Shown: in pieces, positions 1 through 10,902 of the stretch
How positions within the stretch are numbered: position 1 is the first letter of the stretch
How the letters are laid out: every line of letters starts with the position of its first letter
NCBI GenBank assembly: GCA_020342235.1
Contig: CP073212.1
Span: forward strand, 496,001-560,000
Source: Saccharomycopsis phalli
Lineage: Eukaryota; Ascomycota; Saccharomycetes; Ascoideales; Saccharomycopsidaceae
Reading direction: 5' to 3'
DNA length: 64,000 nt
Translations under genes and position numbers: made by a program
Notes under the pieces: model-generated
The model's database searches: none
Seen by the model: the letters and a program-made list of their open reading frames with translations, nothing else
Told to the model about the DNA's origin: nothing

Positions 1-984
1 ACGGTGCGGCCGGTGGGGAAGATGTTCAGCAAACAGGAGCACGAGGGGATCGACAACTTTATTTCCAGCTACTGCCAGATCAACAATCTCAGCCGCGAAG
101 ACATTTGCAAACGAATCTGGCTGAATAATCGCGTCAAGGACAACTTCTGGGAGTCTCTCCAGCAGGTCCTTCCCGACCGCACACGAGCCCTGGTGTATAA
201 GCACGTGCGCCGTGCGTATCACGTGTTTGCGGTCCGGGGTAAGTGGACGCCGGAGGAGGATGCGCAGCTTGGAGAGTTGGCAAAGGATCGGGAAGGCCAA
301 TGGAAGCAGATTGGCGAGATCATGGGCCGGATGCCGGAGGATTGCCGGGATCGGTGGCGAAATTACGTCAAGTGCGGGAACATCAGGGCTCAGAACAAGT
401 GGCTGGTGGCAGAGGAGGATAAATTGAAGCAGATTATCAGTGAGATTTTCCTGGCCAACCCCGAGAATCCCGTGATCAACTGGACCGTGGTGTCGGACAA
501 AATGGGCGGAGTCCGGTCCCGGATCCAGTGCCGATACAAGTGGCACAAACTTCTTAAGCGGCAGGCGAGTCAACGTGCAGCAAATATGGACGACGAGGAC
601 AAGTACTGGTTGCTATCTCGGTTGAAGGAGATGTACTACAATGGGAGATTGGATAGTGAGAGCGAGATCGACTGGGAGTCGTTGGCGTTTATCCATCCTG
701 CAAAGTACTGGACGGGCTCGGATTTCCGCATGTCCTACGAGAAGATGCGGCTGAACATCAAGGACTTTAAGCACAAGAAGTTGGACGAGATCTGCACCAT
801 TTTGATTGAAGAGATTTACGGCGGAGGTGCGCGTTTGGTGGGGGGAAACACAAATGTGTTTGATGTCGGCCAGATTGTGCGAAAGGGCGAGGAGAAGAAG
901 GAGAAGAAGGGCGAGGATGTGGAAATTGCTACTGCAGCAGCAGCAGTGGCCGCTGCTGATTTGTGGAATCCTCGCCAACAGTGA
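1..984 (+). CDS. REB1: REB1 Myb-type DNA-binding factor, 5' end cut by window
   Basis: C-terminal part of a Reb1-type general regulatory factor, which binds TTACCCG sites, opens nucleosome-free promoters and terminates transcription. The frame is open from base 1 and its first ATG is at 22, so the N-terminus lies outside the window. Myb repeats are visible around GKWTPEEDAQL and RMPEDCRDRWRNYVKCGN, followed by a further repeat (NKW-VAEEDK, then RIQCRYKWHKLLKRQ). This order and the RMPEDCRDRWRNYVKC core match yeast Reb1. Three CTG codons (RIW-CTG-NN, RA-CTG-VYKH and KW-CTG-VAEEDK) stand where Reb1 or Myb repeats usually have Ser, which fits CUG decoding as serine. The C-terminal tail is Lys/Glu- and Ala-rich, partly through GCAGCA repeats. 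A TTACCCGG site lies between RPA12 and GPM1 in this window. I am confident of the family and nearly so of orthology. Confidence 0.9.
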   Translation, partial: TVRPVGKMFSKQEHEGIDNFISSYCQINNLSREDICKRIWLNNRVKDNFWESLQQVLPDRTRALVYKHVRRAYHVFAVRGKWTPEEDAQLGELAKDREGQWKQIGEIMGRMPEDCRDRWRNYVKCGNIRAQNKWLVAEEDKLKQIISEIFLANPENPVINWTVVSDKMGGVRSRIQCRYKWHKLLKRQASQRAANMDDEDKYWLLSRLKEMYYNGRLDSESEIDWESLAFIHPAKYWTGSDFRMSYEKMRLNIKDFKHKKLDEICTILIEEIYGGGARLVGGNTNVFDVGQIVRKGEEKKEKKGEDVEIATAAAAVAAADLWNPRQQ

Positions 985-3038
985 GAAATGAAGGAGGGCG
1001 GAGGTATAATGAGCATGAGGAATGTGTTGTATGGTATTTCAATAAGTATTCCAGACAATGTTTAGAGTGTCTGTAAAATAATGGTGATGTTGTTTTGTGT
1101 TCCATTTGTATTGTCTGAATGTAGTGGCCAATATAATGATAAAGATGTACGGAGTATAGTAGCTGTAATATACGTAATGTGAAAATGTGGCAAGCCGAGG
1201 CTATAACAGAAGATGATCTATTGCAAGTTGTCTATATTACAAATTTATTGGTGTTACAAGTTGTCTATACTACAAGTTTCCGACTATTAAATGCCATCAC
1301 CATAACCAAAAGGCATTTTCCAACCCAAACAAACCCGCCGAGTCTTTTCAACATGAAACACAAGCAATCCAGATCAAAGTATGTATCCCATGATACAGTA
1401 CACCACAACCCTGTGATTTCCAATTATACATTTTTCAACAGTGTCATATATCTGAACAAGTACACCATGCCATTGCCATACAACAGACCTTTTAGCGACA
1501 TTGCACCTATTTATAATAAACACACTCAGCTGGTATAACTTGCACTAGTCATATATTAAAGTCACCAGCTTTAGTCTGTAAGATGTATAGGCTCAATGGA
1601 ATGCCCAGTTGTATAGACTGAATCGGTCCATGGTCAGTACCTGATTCTCCAGAGCATTGTATACATTTACCATTTATACACGTAATCGCCATAAACCATT
1701 TCAAGAACCATTTCGCCAGTGGGCACGTTCAAAAATACAATAGCTTGTTGCCCAAATTTCACTGAAAAATATGATACAACTAAATACAATAGCTGGCTCC
1801 ATTCTACCATTGTGAAACGAGTCACGTTAGAATGCATTACATGTGTCGCAATTGTGGGGTATTAGAACACTGCCAAGTCAACCAATGAACTAGCAAATTT
1901 GATTTAGACAGAATTATTGGTAAATTAAAGCCTAGTGTGTCATACTAAGTAGAAATGTTTTCTTTTGGTCTAGCATTGACTTACTGTCGTCTAATGCGAA
2001 TGCTATATTTGGACTGATTTGAGTTGATAGCGATTGAAGCAATGGGAGCAATAAGCAATGTGTGCGAATTATTTCTAGCAATTGTTGTCAAAGACCACGT
2101 ACCCATCTGGAAAATTGTTAAAAATACATTGCAAAGAGCTTAGTATTTTTAGCTTTGGACTGAGTAGCTACAAATCCATAATGGTCTTACCACTCAAGAT
2201 AATCCTAGACATTGCCATGGCAATATATCACGTGACCACTGAGTGACGATGACAGCTTTCAGTGTACAAAATATAGCCAATTGAATGTAATTTTGCCAGT
2301 TGAAATAATCAACCAATGACCAGAATGGGTCGATTCTATTGTTTGCTAAATAAAGTCTCTTTTGATGACCACGGAGCAAGGTTGGAATACATGCAGGTCA
2401 TGGTATTAAAAGCAAACAGGAATAGAGGAATAAAATGAGAGAAAGACGGAATAAGAAAGAATGAGAGAAAGACGGAACGGAATAGAGCAAGTCAGAACAA
2501 TACAAAACGATATCAAAACAGAATGAAAGCAATACAGGCGGTCAGAATAAAATGACAATACAGCATCGGTGGAAAACCCACATGTATCGAATAAAACGTC
2601 AAATACACATTCCATAGTTGTACTCTATATTCGCTGGGTTCTAGATCATCATTTCGTATTGTTCACCGGCTATCTTCTGCACAAAAGCTAAAGCAAAGCG
2701 GAGACGGCCGGCCGGCCCAATTGAGCAGTTGCCGCTGTACTACTGCAGTGCTCGCTAGCAAAAGATGTTAGGGGAAATGGTCAGGGGAACGATACTTCCA
2801 ACGGTGCCAGAAGGCCCGTGTTCAAGGCGATATTTCACGATATAAACATATATTCAAGCATGATAGGCGTGATGGATGCGTTTTCTGTCATTCTGTCATG
2901 CTGGAAGCCCCCGGGGTGCTTATCGTTATCATTTTTTTGACGTCGCTGTGCCTCAACGTTAGGGGACAACCGTGATGGAAGACACAAAAAGAAAATGTAT
3001 AAATAGAGGCGTTGCTCACGATTGTCTCTAGGAAAAAA
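985..3038. other. 2-kb intergenic region between REB1 and the aminotransferase
   Basis: No convincing gene is seen; the few short ORFs here have no recognisable protein character. The region is AT-rich, with a purine-rich imperfect repeat (gagagaaagacggaa) near 2430-2500. A GC-rich cluster with several CGG/CCG triplets at about 2703-2718, plus another CCG near 2743, stands out from the AT-rich background. Zinc-cluster activators bind such triplets (Aro80 acts on ARO genes in S. cerevisiae), but the spacing does not match a textbook site, so this is only suggestive. Confidence 0.5.
2998..3005 (+). promoter_or_regulatory. TATA box of the aromatic aminotransferase gene
   Basis: TATAAATA lies 34 bases upstream of the first in-frame ATG at 3039. 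A consensus TATA box suggests an inducible promoter, as is usual for ARO9-type genes. The short distance leaves only a brief 5' leader. Confidence 0.5.
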
Positions 3039-4463
3039 ATGACAGTCTCCAAATTCAACCACAGCCATTTAATCTCCGAGCGCTTCAAGTACCGCAAGGA
3101 GTTTGATTTTGCCCACGAGGTGGACCGCAGCATCACTCCACACCCACACCCAATATTCCTCCACTATGGAATGCCTCATCTGGGATTCTTCCCCTTTGGA
3201 AAGATCACCGCCGATGCGAAAACCAAGCCGTTTACACAAGACACATGCACAAGTATTGCCATGACAAACGAGCTTGTCACAGCGAACGGCCAGCCAGTTG
3301 AGAACGGTGTGACCCTTGAGGAGGGACTTCAGTACTGCTCAGACTATGGGGTTCCTCAGTTGCAGCAAATGTTCCATGAGATCATCTCAAAGACGCACCC
3401 GCCAGCATACCCTGATTGGGACACTGTGGTATCGTTTGGTACCGGTGACGGCGTGTACAAAGTGTTTGATTTATTCCTTGATCCCGGTGACACTGTATTG
3501 GCAGAGCAGTACACTTTTGTGCCTACGCTCTCGTCGATAACGTGCTTCGGGGCCGAAACCATTCCAGTGGAGATTGACTTTGACACTGGGATCAGCGTGG
3601 AGCTGCTTCGGCACGTGCTTGCAAACTTCCACCAGTTGTACCCTCAGAAGAAATTCCCAAAGTGTCTCTACACCATCCCCACGGGGCACAATCCTACGGG
3701 AATCACCCAGAGCTTGGAGACGCGACGCGCAATCTACAGTCTTTGTGAAGAGTACGACATAATCATCGTGGAAGATGACCCGTACGGTACAATTGGGTTG
3801 TCCAAATTCAACGATGGGAATCCGTTTTCAGAGGCATTGTCCAACGACGAGTTCCTCGGAAAGTACGTACCTAAATCCTACCTCCAGTTGGACACTGGCC
3901 ATCGAGTCATTCGAATGGACTCGTTCAGCAAAGTTTTGGCTCCAGGGCTCCGCATGGGTATGATCACCGGCCACAAGTCGCTTATTGACAGAATAAAGTT
4001 GTTTATCCACGTGTCGTCGAAGCATCCGTCGGGGTTTTCGCAAATCATGCTCGTGAACTTATACCAGAGTCTTGGTGGGTTTGAGGGATACACGAAATGG
4101 CTCATCAAGGTGTCGCTGGAGTATTCGAAGCGGAAACAACTTTTCATGGAAACATTGTACGAGTCGCAGGCGTATTCCCGAGCAATGATCAAGGTCATTG
4201 AGCCAGACCATGGGATGTTTGTCAGTGTGGTGTTCAACTTTCCTTCCGGGACAGATGTCGAGAAGGCATTGCGGAAGTTGGAGAACATAGGGTTGGAAAA
4301 GGGCATTGTGTTTGTGTTGGGAACCCGGCTCACTTTTGACGACGAGAGCAAGAAGAGTGCCCGGTTTGTTCGATTGGCGTTGAGCACCACTGGCGATTTA
4401 CAACAGTTGGTGGAGGGAGCCAAGCGGTTTATCGAGACGGTAGAGACGTATTTTGGTGTATGA
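3039..4463 (+). CDS. Aromatic aminotransferase, ARO8/ARO9 family
   Basis: PLP-dependent aminotransferase of fold type I, 474 residues. It should interconvert aromatic amino acids and their 2-oxo acids, the last step of Phe/Tyr synthesis or the first step of the Ehrlich pathway. Family landmarks are in order: an N-terminal segment with IFLHYGMPHLGFFPF, the cofactor-region GTGDGVYKVFD, the YTIPTGHNPTG asparagine motif, VEDDPYG with the aspartate that contacts the pyridine nitrogen, and RMDSFSKVLAPGLRMG with the Schiff-base lysine in SFSK. The frame stays open upstream to a TTG at 3012, but the first ATG is 3039, just downstream of a TATA box. Length matches the family, about 500 residues. The loosely conserved N-terminus and the AEQYTFVP stretch resemble Aro9 somewhat more than Aro8, but I do not commit to one. 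Confidence 0.88.
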   Translation: MTVSKFNHSHLISERFKYRKEFDFAHEVDRSITPHPHPIFLHYGMPHLGFFPFGKITADAKTKPFTQDTCTSIAMTNELVTANGQPVENGVTLEEGLQYCSDYGVPQLQQMFHEIISKTHPPAYPDWDTVVSFGTGDGVYKVFDLFLDPGDTVLAEQYTFVPTLSSITCFGAETIPVEIDFDTGISVELLRHVLANFHQLYPQKKFPKCLYTIPTGHNPTGITQSLETRRAIYSLCEEYDIIIVEDDPYGTIGLSKFNDGNPFSEALSNDEFLGKYVPKSYLQLDTGHRVIRMDSFSKVLAPGLRMGMITGHKSLIDRIKLFIHVSSKHPSGFSQIMLVNLYQSLGGFEGYTKWLIKVSLEYSKRKQLFMETLYESQAYSRAMIKVIEPDHGMFVSVVFNFPSGTDVEKALRKLENIGLEKGIVFVLGTRLTFDDESKKSARFVRLALSTTGDLQQLVEGAKRFIETVETYFGV

Positions 4464-6477
4464 ATATATGCAATGAGCTGGCTGAGCCAGTGGCAGGGTG
4501 AGCCGCTGTTTCGACCAGTGATTGAAGTTTAGAATTTGTAGAGATTAAATTTAAAGACTTTTAGAAATTGGAATGCCTCGAGAACTATACAAGAATTCCC
4601 AATGGGTAAAGAATGTTTTAATAGATAAACAATGTGTTAATAGGATGTGTGACATTATGGCTGCTCGGGATTCTAGATCAGGATTCTAGAATCATGCATT
4701 TGTGAGTATCGTCATCTGACCACCGCAAGATAATCTTACATGATGCGTTTTTGTGAAACATAGGTACGTGTTAAAAAGTCCCATACGCATTGAAAGATAC
4801 ATTGTCCAAATGGTGATGTAATTGGTTAACAAATTTGGAGTTGGATAAATTTAAAGTTCTTGTTTAAAGTTGGTGTAATTTCAAGCGACTAAAATTAAAG
4901 TCGCCATTTTCCAATCTTTGAAGAAAAGCCACCAGTAAAAAGCCACCAGTAAAAAGCCACCAGTAAAAAGCCACCAGTAAAAAGCCACCAACATAAAACC
5001 ATTTTCCAGTTGAATATCAATAACTCAACCAGTAATTAGTTGTACATGCCAATCGCTGTTTCCAAGCTACCTTCCTTCATCTTCCCGTCTGATTAATCTT
5101 TGATTTAAAGTACCATTATTAAGTACCATCTCATACCAACTGTTGCAAGAAATTCTCAAGTCAAACTACTAGTTACTCCACTATGCTATATCATGTCCCA
5201 AGAATGATTTCATAAAGTCAAAATATAAGAGTCTTGGCAAATCACGACCCAAGAAAAGACACCACCAACCCTAAAAAAATTATTATCCCGATTATACTTG
5301 TGAAACTGCTCTTTTTCAAACAGCACTGATTTCATACAGGTTGTAAAATCAGAAATTCTACTAGGCAATGCATCTTTGAAGGATATTTCCAAAACAAGTA
5401 GGAGCTCTTTTGCAAGTACAATTTTAAATCCGAAAAAGAACAAAAGGGCGACAAGTTACCTTTACAAGTGCGGCTTGTTTGAAGGCATATTTGTCGCACA
5501 ATGGTTTTGACAAGTAATGTCATTGCCGAAAGGAGACGTATAAATATCCCGACAGTTTCATGTTGGCACTAGTGAAATTTAGCAGCAATTTGCCAAACGA
5601 TATGCAATTTGCCAAACGATACGCAATTACCCGATCCACATGATCTCACATTGTAATTGAGTCCGGAAATGGCATTGACTGGACATTGAAGAGATGTTAG
5701 TAGACCTTGAAGAGGTATCACTGGGCATTAAAAGGTTTGAGAAAAAAGGTCGGGAACGAGAGCATGCCAAGGCATTCTAGGCCCAAATTGTAATGGTAGA
5801 AGGATTTGGAACGAGACATTTCCTTATTTAACAGGACTTAGGTTCACATCTGCAAATATGCAAAACTCCGAGGTGGAACCAGGTGCGGGTATGTATAGTG
5901 GACAATAAAATGTAGGTGAGCCAACCAAATAATAAGACGAGAAAGTAAAAAGTAAATAGATAAATAAATAAAGATGGGTAAAAGTAAATATACAAGTAAA
6001 TAAAGATGAATAAATAAAGACGAGAGTAGCAGACAAGTATTGTGTGACATCATGGCACGATGGAAATTGTAGTTTTTGGCTTGAGGCACTATTACATTTC
6101 GTGGTGAATCATTGCAGCAATTTTTTTCTTACTGTCGTCGACCCTCCTTTCATTCCTTATTGGATCTACTTTATCCCGTGCCATTTCATCTCGCTTGCTG
6201 TTATGGATTTAACCTTTTCTCATCACCCTCTAATTCCCTGCTTGATTGAATTAACCCCCATCCCTTTTGACTTTTTTATCTTCACCATACACTTTTGTTT
6301 ACATTTTTCCACCTTCATTTACATTGACTTTGAATCACTCATTAAGCCTCATAGAGCTGTTTTTAAGTCCGTTTAATTTGTCATTTACACTTCTATTTGC
6401 ACCTATTTGCACCTCTCTCCTTACTTTTGCCTTTCTTTGCTTTTCTTTACGTCTCGTTTCCTCTCCCTTCGTCCCTC
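4464..6477. other. 2-kb convergent intergenic region
   Basis: Lies between two convergent genes, so it should hold two terminators. Besides the 14-bp minisatellite annotated separately, there is a short AT-rich (a/t)aaataaa-type stretch at 5945-6020 and a pyrimidine-rich tract at 6120-6480 just beyond the ECM14 stop. A TTACCCG match at 5628-5634 has no obvious promoter context. No gene is supported. Confidence 0.5.
4925..4991. repeat. 14-bp minisatellite (agccaccagtaaaa), about 4.7 copies
   Basis: Nearly perfect head-to-tail copies of agccaccagtaaaa. The unit is not a multiple of three and lies outside any gene. Confidence 0.9.
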
Positions 6478-7785
6478 TCATAAATCAGGATTCAAGATAA
6501 AATCCAAAAAATACTTAATCGCAGCATACACCTCCTCCCCAACTGGCGTAATAAACTTACTAGGCAACAAGAACCCGTGATTACCCGAGTCGCGCAACTT
6601 CACCTGGAACGCCCAGTACGCCCGATTGTGGTAAAAATAATCCAAACTCGACCCAGACCCCATCCCAGGAGTGAGATCGACGTTTTTATCTTCGCAGGCT
6701 GCTGCCACTTGATAATTCCGACCACTATTCAACCGAATCGCCTTGGAAAGCCCATACGCCAACTCCACGAGATTCTCCTTGTCCCGCGGAACCGCATCGC
6801 AGCTGTAAGCATACGGATACAAAATCTCCTGGGCATACGAGTGCAAATCAATGTAGCCGTATATCTTCAAGTTCAGCTTGGTGCCGTTGAAGTACTCGTG
6901 CAAGATCCTTGCCTCCTGGGCTTCAAACGGAGCTTCTCCGCTGTAGTCCTCGTCACAAGGCCAGTCCTCTGAATCTTGCCATTGGTAGTCAAATGAATGG
7001 TCAATGTCGACGCCCAAACACCCGGGAACCGAGGTCTGCTGCCGGTTCTTGCGCCACAACCGGTCGCCGGTCCACGAGTACTCGTATCCGTCGGGATTCA
7101 CCACCGGAATTACCAAGATGTTCACCCGGTCAAGATACCCGGTCTCCAGCTGACTCGTGCCGTACCCGGTGAGCAACTTGTACAAAATGTAGTTTGCCGA
7201 CGACGTTCCAATCCACTCCCGTGCATGGATCCCCGCGGAGATCACAATCGTCTTGTTGTTGGGATTGTCGCGCGACACCTGAATGTACAATGCCTTCACC
7301 GGCCGGCCTTCTGCAGTAAGCCCGATTTCCTCAACACTCACAAGGCCCGGAAACGTCTCCACTAGCAAGTCATACCAGGCGTAGATGGTCTCCAACCTCC
7401 GGTACTCTCTGAAGAAGATCTCGTTGTCGCGGCCAGAGAAATCCGATTCCGGATACGTCTCATAGACGGTCTGGGCCACATCCGGAACAATGACGGAATA
7501 CTCGCTGACATTGGCGCCGCCGAAATACCCAGACAACGCCTCCGACGGCATCCGGATGTCAACAGTCCCTCTTCCGTGCCGCCAGACATCGTGGTGTTGC
7601 TTCTTGGCCCACTGCAAAACCGACTGCCCGGCGTCCATCCGAACGACAATCTGATGCTCGTATTGCCGCAAATCCACCGGCCACTCACTCAGCAGCACTG
7701 CAGAATAGTGGCCGGCACGCCGCAAAACCGTCTGACCAACGCTAAGGGCCCGTACAAATCCAACAAACAAACTGTGAAATATCAT
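6478..7785 (-). CDS. ECM14: ECM14-type M14 metallocarboxypeptidase homologue (pseudoenzyme)
   Basis: Secretory M14-family protein of 435 residues, with a hydrophobic N-terminus (MIFHSLFVGFVRAL), a pro-domain and a carboxypeptidase fold. The zinc ligands are kept: His and Glu in GIHAREW and His in DLHSYAQE. The catalytic glutamate expected in the FELRD position is lysine here (FQVKLRDSGNHGFLLP), and the substrate-binding Asn-Arg pair is replaced (GVDIDHSF). The same replacements occur in S. cerevisiae Ecm14, so they are lineage-old features and not decay. Ecm14 is known for cell-wall phenotypes and probably binds ligands without cleaving peptides. The gene is convergent with the aminotransferase and downstream of a 1.1-kb gap. 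Length matches yeast Ecm14, about 430 residues. Confidence 0.92.
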   Translation of the reverse strand: MIFHSLFVGFVRALSVGQTVLRRAGHYSAVLLSEWPVDLRQYEHQIVVRMDAGQSVLQWAKKQHHDVWRHGRGTVDIRMPSEALSGYFGGANVSEYSVIVPDVAQTVYETYPESDFSGRDNEIFFREYRRLETIYAWYDLLVETFPGLVSVEEIGLTAEGRPVKALYIQVSRDNPNNKTIVISAGIHAREWIGTSSANYILYKLLTGYGTSQLETGYLDRVNILVIPVVNPDGYEYSWTGDRLWRKNRQQTSVPGCLGVDIDHSFDYQWQDSEDWPCDEDYSGEAPFEAQEARILHEYFNGTKLNLKIYGYIDLHSYAQEILYPYAYSCDAVPRDKENLVELAYGLSKAIRLNSGRNYQVAAACEDKNVDLTPGMGSGSSLDYFYHNRAYWAFQVKLRDSGNHGFLLPSKFITPVGEEVYAAIKYFLDFILNPDL

Positions 7786-8868
7786 GCCCGACCCCCCTCG
7801 GAAACCCCCAGCTCAGATGTAGCTGCCTGGTTACGAGCTCTGTTCTACAAGTGGTGAGCAATGTTTATTATTAGTCAAAGGCATATATAGTTTTTGATTT
7901 GCGCAACTGCGATCCGTCCACAAATGGAGGAATTATTGTTTCAATCGACGAGTGTCGTACTGGGAGCAGTTCCATTGACTCCGAGCTGTTTAGCGTGATT
8001 CGCGAGCTAGTCTGTATTATGGTGTTCATATCGAATGAAGAATAAAGCAAATGTGAATATGAAATGCAAAAAAGAAATGAAGAAGTCAAAAGTGATTTGT
8101 GTGCGTTTGTGTCTTGTAGAGGACTCTTGATATATCGCTGGTGCTTTTCTGTATCTTCTAGTACACTCTGGTTTAACTCTGGTACTCTGGTACTCTGATA
8201 GTTTGGTTCAATTCTAGTACACTTTGGTACAACTGTCCAATATAAATGTCAAAGGTCTAAAATAAATTCTGGACAATTTTCCAAACGTATCCCCTTAAAC
8301 AAATTTATGGTATGATCTAAATTTATCCCGTTGATCTAAATTTTCAACTCCTGATCTAGTCCTGTTGGTCAAATTTACAATCTAATTTCTCAGCCTTATT
8401 TCTGAATATATCACAAACCGTGTCCTACCCGACTTGCAATCGTGTCTTGTTTTGAATATATTTTCAATAAGTATTTAGTTTTTTACCGTCAATGACTTTT
8501 GCAAATGGTATGCTTGCATATTTATATATATTTATTTCCTTGGGCGGAAAGTTAATCCTGTCTCAAATATGCAGAAAAACTTTCCACACCGCCAGTCGGT
8601 GTCAAGCTAAAAATACTGCCACATGTATACGGCCCTATACTCTACTCAGCCCCAGATAATATCGATATTCCCACCATTAACAATGATTATTTATTCTCAG
8701 GAACCAACGTTCCCGTATTTATTTATACCTCATCGCCGTAAAGTATTTTTAGCACCGCATGCATCCCTCCAGTAAGCACGCGATGAAACAATAGGTCAAG
8801 TGACACGTTCAATAACAACAGGTGCTCTGCAAGAAAAATCCACACTCTCGATACATGCAGCCACATGC
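7786..8868. other. 1.1-kb intergenic region, ECM14 promoter and SAN1-like terminator
   Basis: Two genes on the minus strand flank this AT-rich stretch. Short ctctggtac-type repeats occur at 8165-8225 and a tatttatatatatttattt run at 8520-8537. No coding potential is recognisable. Confidence 0.5.
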
Positions 8869-10902
8869 CTAGCTACCGGGTTGCGGGCCCTGCTCAGATC
8901 CAGGCGGAGGGCCCCCTTCGCTGGATCCGTTACCCTGGCTCCGGAGCGAACGCACCACTCGGCTGTACGGGTGCGTCCGTTGTACGTCCACATGTCGTCG
9001 TGTCGGCGACCGATATCCGGTACGACGGATAATCACCGGCGCTCCAATATGGGCATGTAGTATCAGTTGATGCACATTTCGCGGACGTCTCGTCTGCTGA
9101 GTTAACTCTGGTCTTGATTGGTCATTGCTTTGAGGTGCATTGGAAGAACCAGGATGGGACAAATTGATGGACCCTGCAGTAGTGCCGTCGCCACGTATAC
9201 CCGGAAATGTAAGTCTCACCATGGTAGGGTTTTCCCTTTGGGTTTCGCCTTGGGTTTCACTCTGATTTCCGGCATTGGTTTGATTTCCGGCATTGGTTTG
9301 ATTTCCGGCATTGGTTTGATTTTCGACATTGGTTTGATTTCCGGCATTGGTTTGATTTCCAGCATTTGTTTGATGTCCGGGGTTTGATTGATTGTCCGTA
9401 CTTGTCTGACTCCCATTTTCGCCCAATCGAGGGCTATTGGCACTAGTTTGAGCCACATTTATTCCAAAGCCACTGGCATTTGCTTCATTCACATTTCCTG
9501 AGCTTACTCCCGTGTAGAATACAGTGTTTGGCAAACTTGTGCCCTGATACACACTGATCCCAGGCCCAATTGTAATGGCCGAGGAATGTATCTGATTAGG
9601 TCCCAGTGTTGCGTGACTACCATCCGCAGGACCCAGAAACACCACATTGCCACCTGAAGACCCACCAAACCGCCAATTGCTTGCTTCATGGTTCTCATTT
9701 CCCAACGACACTCCGTGGTCACGTGACTCCGAGCGGTGTCGAATGTCATGTTGGGTAGCGATAAAAGAAGTTCGAGGCTCGTGGATACGCCAGATGTTTG
9801 CAATTGGATTTTCGGATTGATTTGTGGCATGGCGGAATAGCGAATGTAAAGGCACGCTAGAAGGGCCATTCTGGGTATTTGTGACTTGAGGCCCATTGGT
9901 ATTTGAGCGAGGATTCTGGGAAGCACTAATATTAGGATTAGGGCCATTAGTATTGGAGTCGCTGGTTGAAGCATTTCCAGTCGTGGTAGGGTTGCTGGAC
10001 TGAGTGGAATTGGAGCTAGTATTTGGACTAGTGTTTGAACCAGTTGTACCAGTTGTACCAGTTGTACCAGTTGGAGCATCTGAATTTGCCGTGCCATTTA
10101 GCACATTAAACGTCTCTGAAAGCGCATCTATACCGCCAAACTGCCCCGACACACCATTGCGGAGCCCAAAAATATCAAAATTATTCACCCGTCCAAAAAC
10201 CCCGCGAGAATTTGCCGAATGAAACATTGGCCGCCTAGCAGTCTGTGGCGACACAAACGCCACTTCAGGGTCATTCCATTCATGTGACTCACCGGCCTGC
10301 GACAAGTCAGCCCCAATATGGTACACCGACCCCGGTCTTACCCGGGTATGGCTCTCCTCCTCCACCGGCCCCTCCAACTTCGTGCGGCATAGCGGGCACG
10401 TGACCTCCTTCTTGAGCCATTCCAAGAGACACAGTTCGCCAAACACATGTCCACAGGGCATTCGGATCGCAGCATGCTTGATCTGCTCGTGCCGCTTTTG
10501 GTATTCAGGGTCGTCTCGGATGCTGTATCGTGAAGCTGGTCTTGCGGTCAAGTTCACCGGGAAGAGGATCTCGGGATCGCTGCCATCCATTAATGGCTGT
10601 TCATCTTCTCGTGAGTCGAATTTCTCGTCGAGTTTCTCCAAGCAGATTGCACAGTTCCGGTCTCCTTCCGGTAATTCCCCCAATTCAATCCGCTGGAGCG
10701 ACTCCAATGCCCTTTGACTGGCCCCATGTTTCATTCTTCCGCCACCTCGCGCTAGAACCATAAACAGTGCTAATAATTGCCCGAGATTCGCCTCCCGAAA
10801 TACCCGTGAAGTGAATCCCGGGTCCTCGTCGCCTTGTGCCGGTCCAAAGACAATGGATATCATACCACCAGGCATAACATTTTGTGTATTACGTTCACTC
10901 AT
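8869..10902 (-). CDS. SAN1: SAN1-like RING E3 ubiquitin ligase with disordered C-terminus
   Basis: Protein of 677 residues with one RING domain at about residues 84-173. The first zinc pair is CAIC, followed by an unusually long loop of about 60 residues, then MPCGHVFGELCLLEW and the last pair CPLC. San1, the nuclear quality-control ligase of S. cerevisiae, has the same RING with a long internal insertion and extended low-complexity flanks that bind misfolded substrates directly. The 500 residues after the RING are rich in Asn, Ser, Thr, Gly and Gln and include a run of QTNAGN hexapeptides at about residues 504-550 (DNA 9253-9390). The frame is open upstream to a GTG at 10917, but the first ATG is 10902. 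I am sure of the RING ligase and fairly sure of SAN1 orthology, which rests on architecture more than on sequence. Confidence 0.75.
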   Translation of the reverse strand: MSERNTQNVMPGGMISIVFGPAQGDEDPGFTSRVFREANLGQLLALFMVLARGGGRMKHGASQRALESLQRIELGELPEGDRNCAICLEKLDEKFDSREDEQPLMDGSDPEILFPVNLTARPASRYSIRDDPEYQKRHEQIKHAAIRMPCGHVFGELCLLEWLKKEVTCPLCRTKLEGPVEEESHTRVRPGSVYHIGADLSQAGESHEWNDPEVAFVSPQTARRPMFHSANSRGVFGRVNNFDIFGLRNGVSGQFGGIDALSETFNVLNGTANSDAPTGTTGTTGTTGSNTSPNTSSNSTQSSNPTTTGNASTSDSNTNGPNPNISASQNPRSNTNGPQVTNTQNGPSSVPLHSLFRHATNQSENPIANIWRIHEPRTSFIATQHDIRHRSESRDHGVSLGNENHEASNWRFGGSSGGNVVFLGPADGSHATLGPNQIHSSAITIGPGISVYQGTSLPNTVFYTGVSSGNVNEANASGFGINVAQTSANSPRLGENGSQTSTDNQSNPGHQTNAGNQTNAGNQTNVENQTNAGNQTNAGNQTNAGNQSETQGETQRENPTMVRLTFPGIRGDGTTAGSINLSHPGSSNAPQSNDQSRPELTQQTRRPRNVHQLILHAHIGAPVIIRRTGYRSPTRRHVDVQRTHPYSRVVRSLRSQGNGSSEGGPPPGSEQGPQPGS
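9253..9390 (-). repeat. 18-bp coding tandem repeat in the SAN1-like gene
   Basis: Repeats of atttccggcattggtttg on the plus strand encode NQTNAG hexapeptides on the minus strand. Unlike the intergenic minisatellites, the unit is a multiple of three, so copy-number change keeps the frame. Confidence 0.85.

Noticed and set aside
1179-1538. 119-codon plus-strand ORF downstream of REB1
   Set aside because: Low-complexity AT-rich translation with no domain or signal, probably chance.
9118-9458. Plus- and minus-strand ORFs rich in SGIGLI or PMPEIK
   Set aside because: Shadow frames of the 18-bp coding repeat in the SAN1-like gene.
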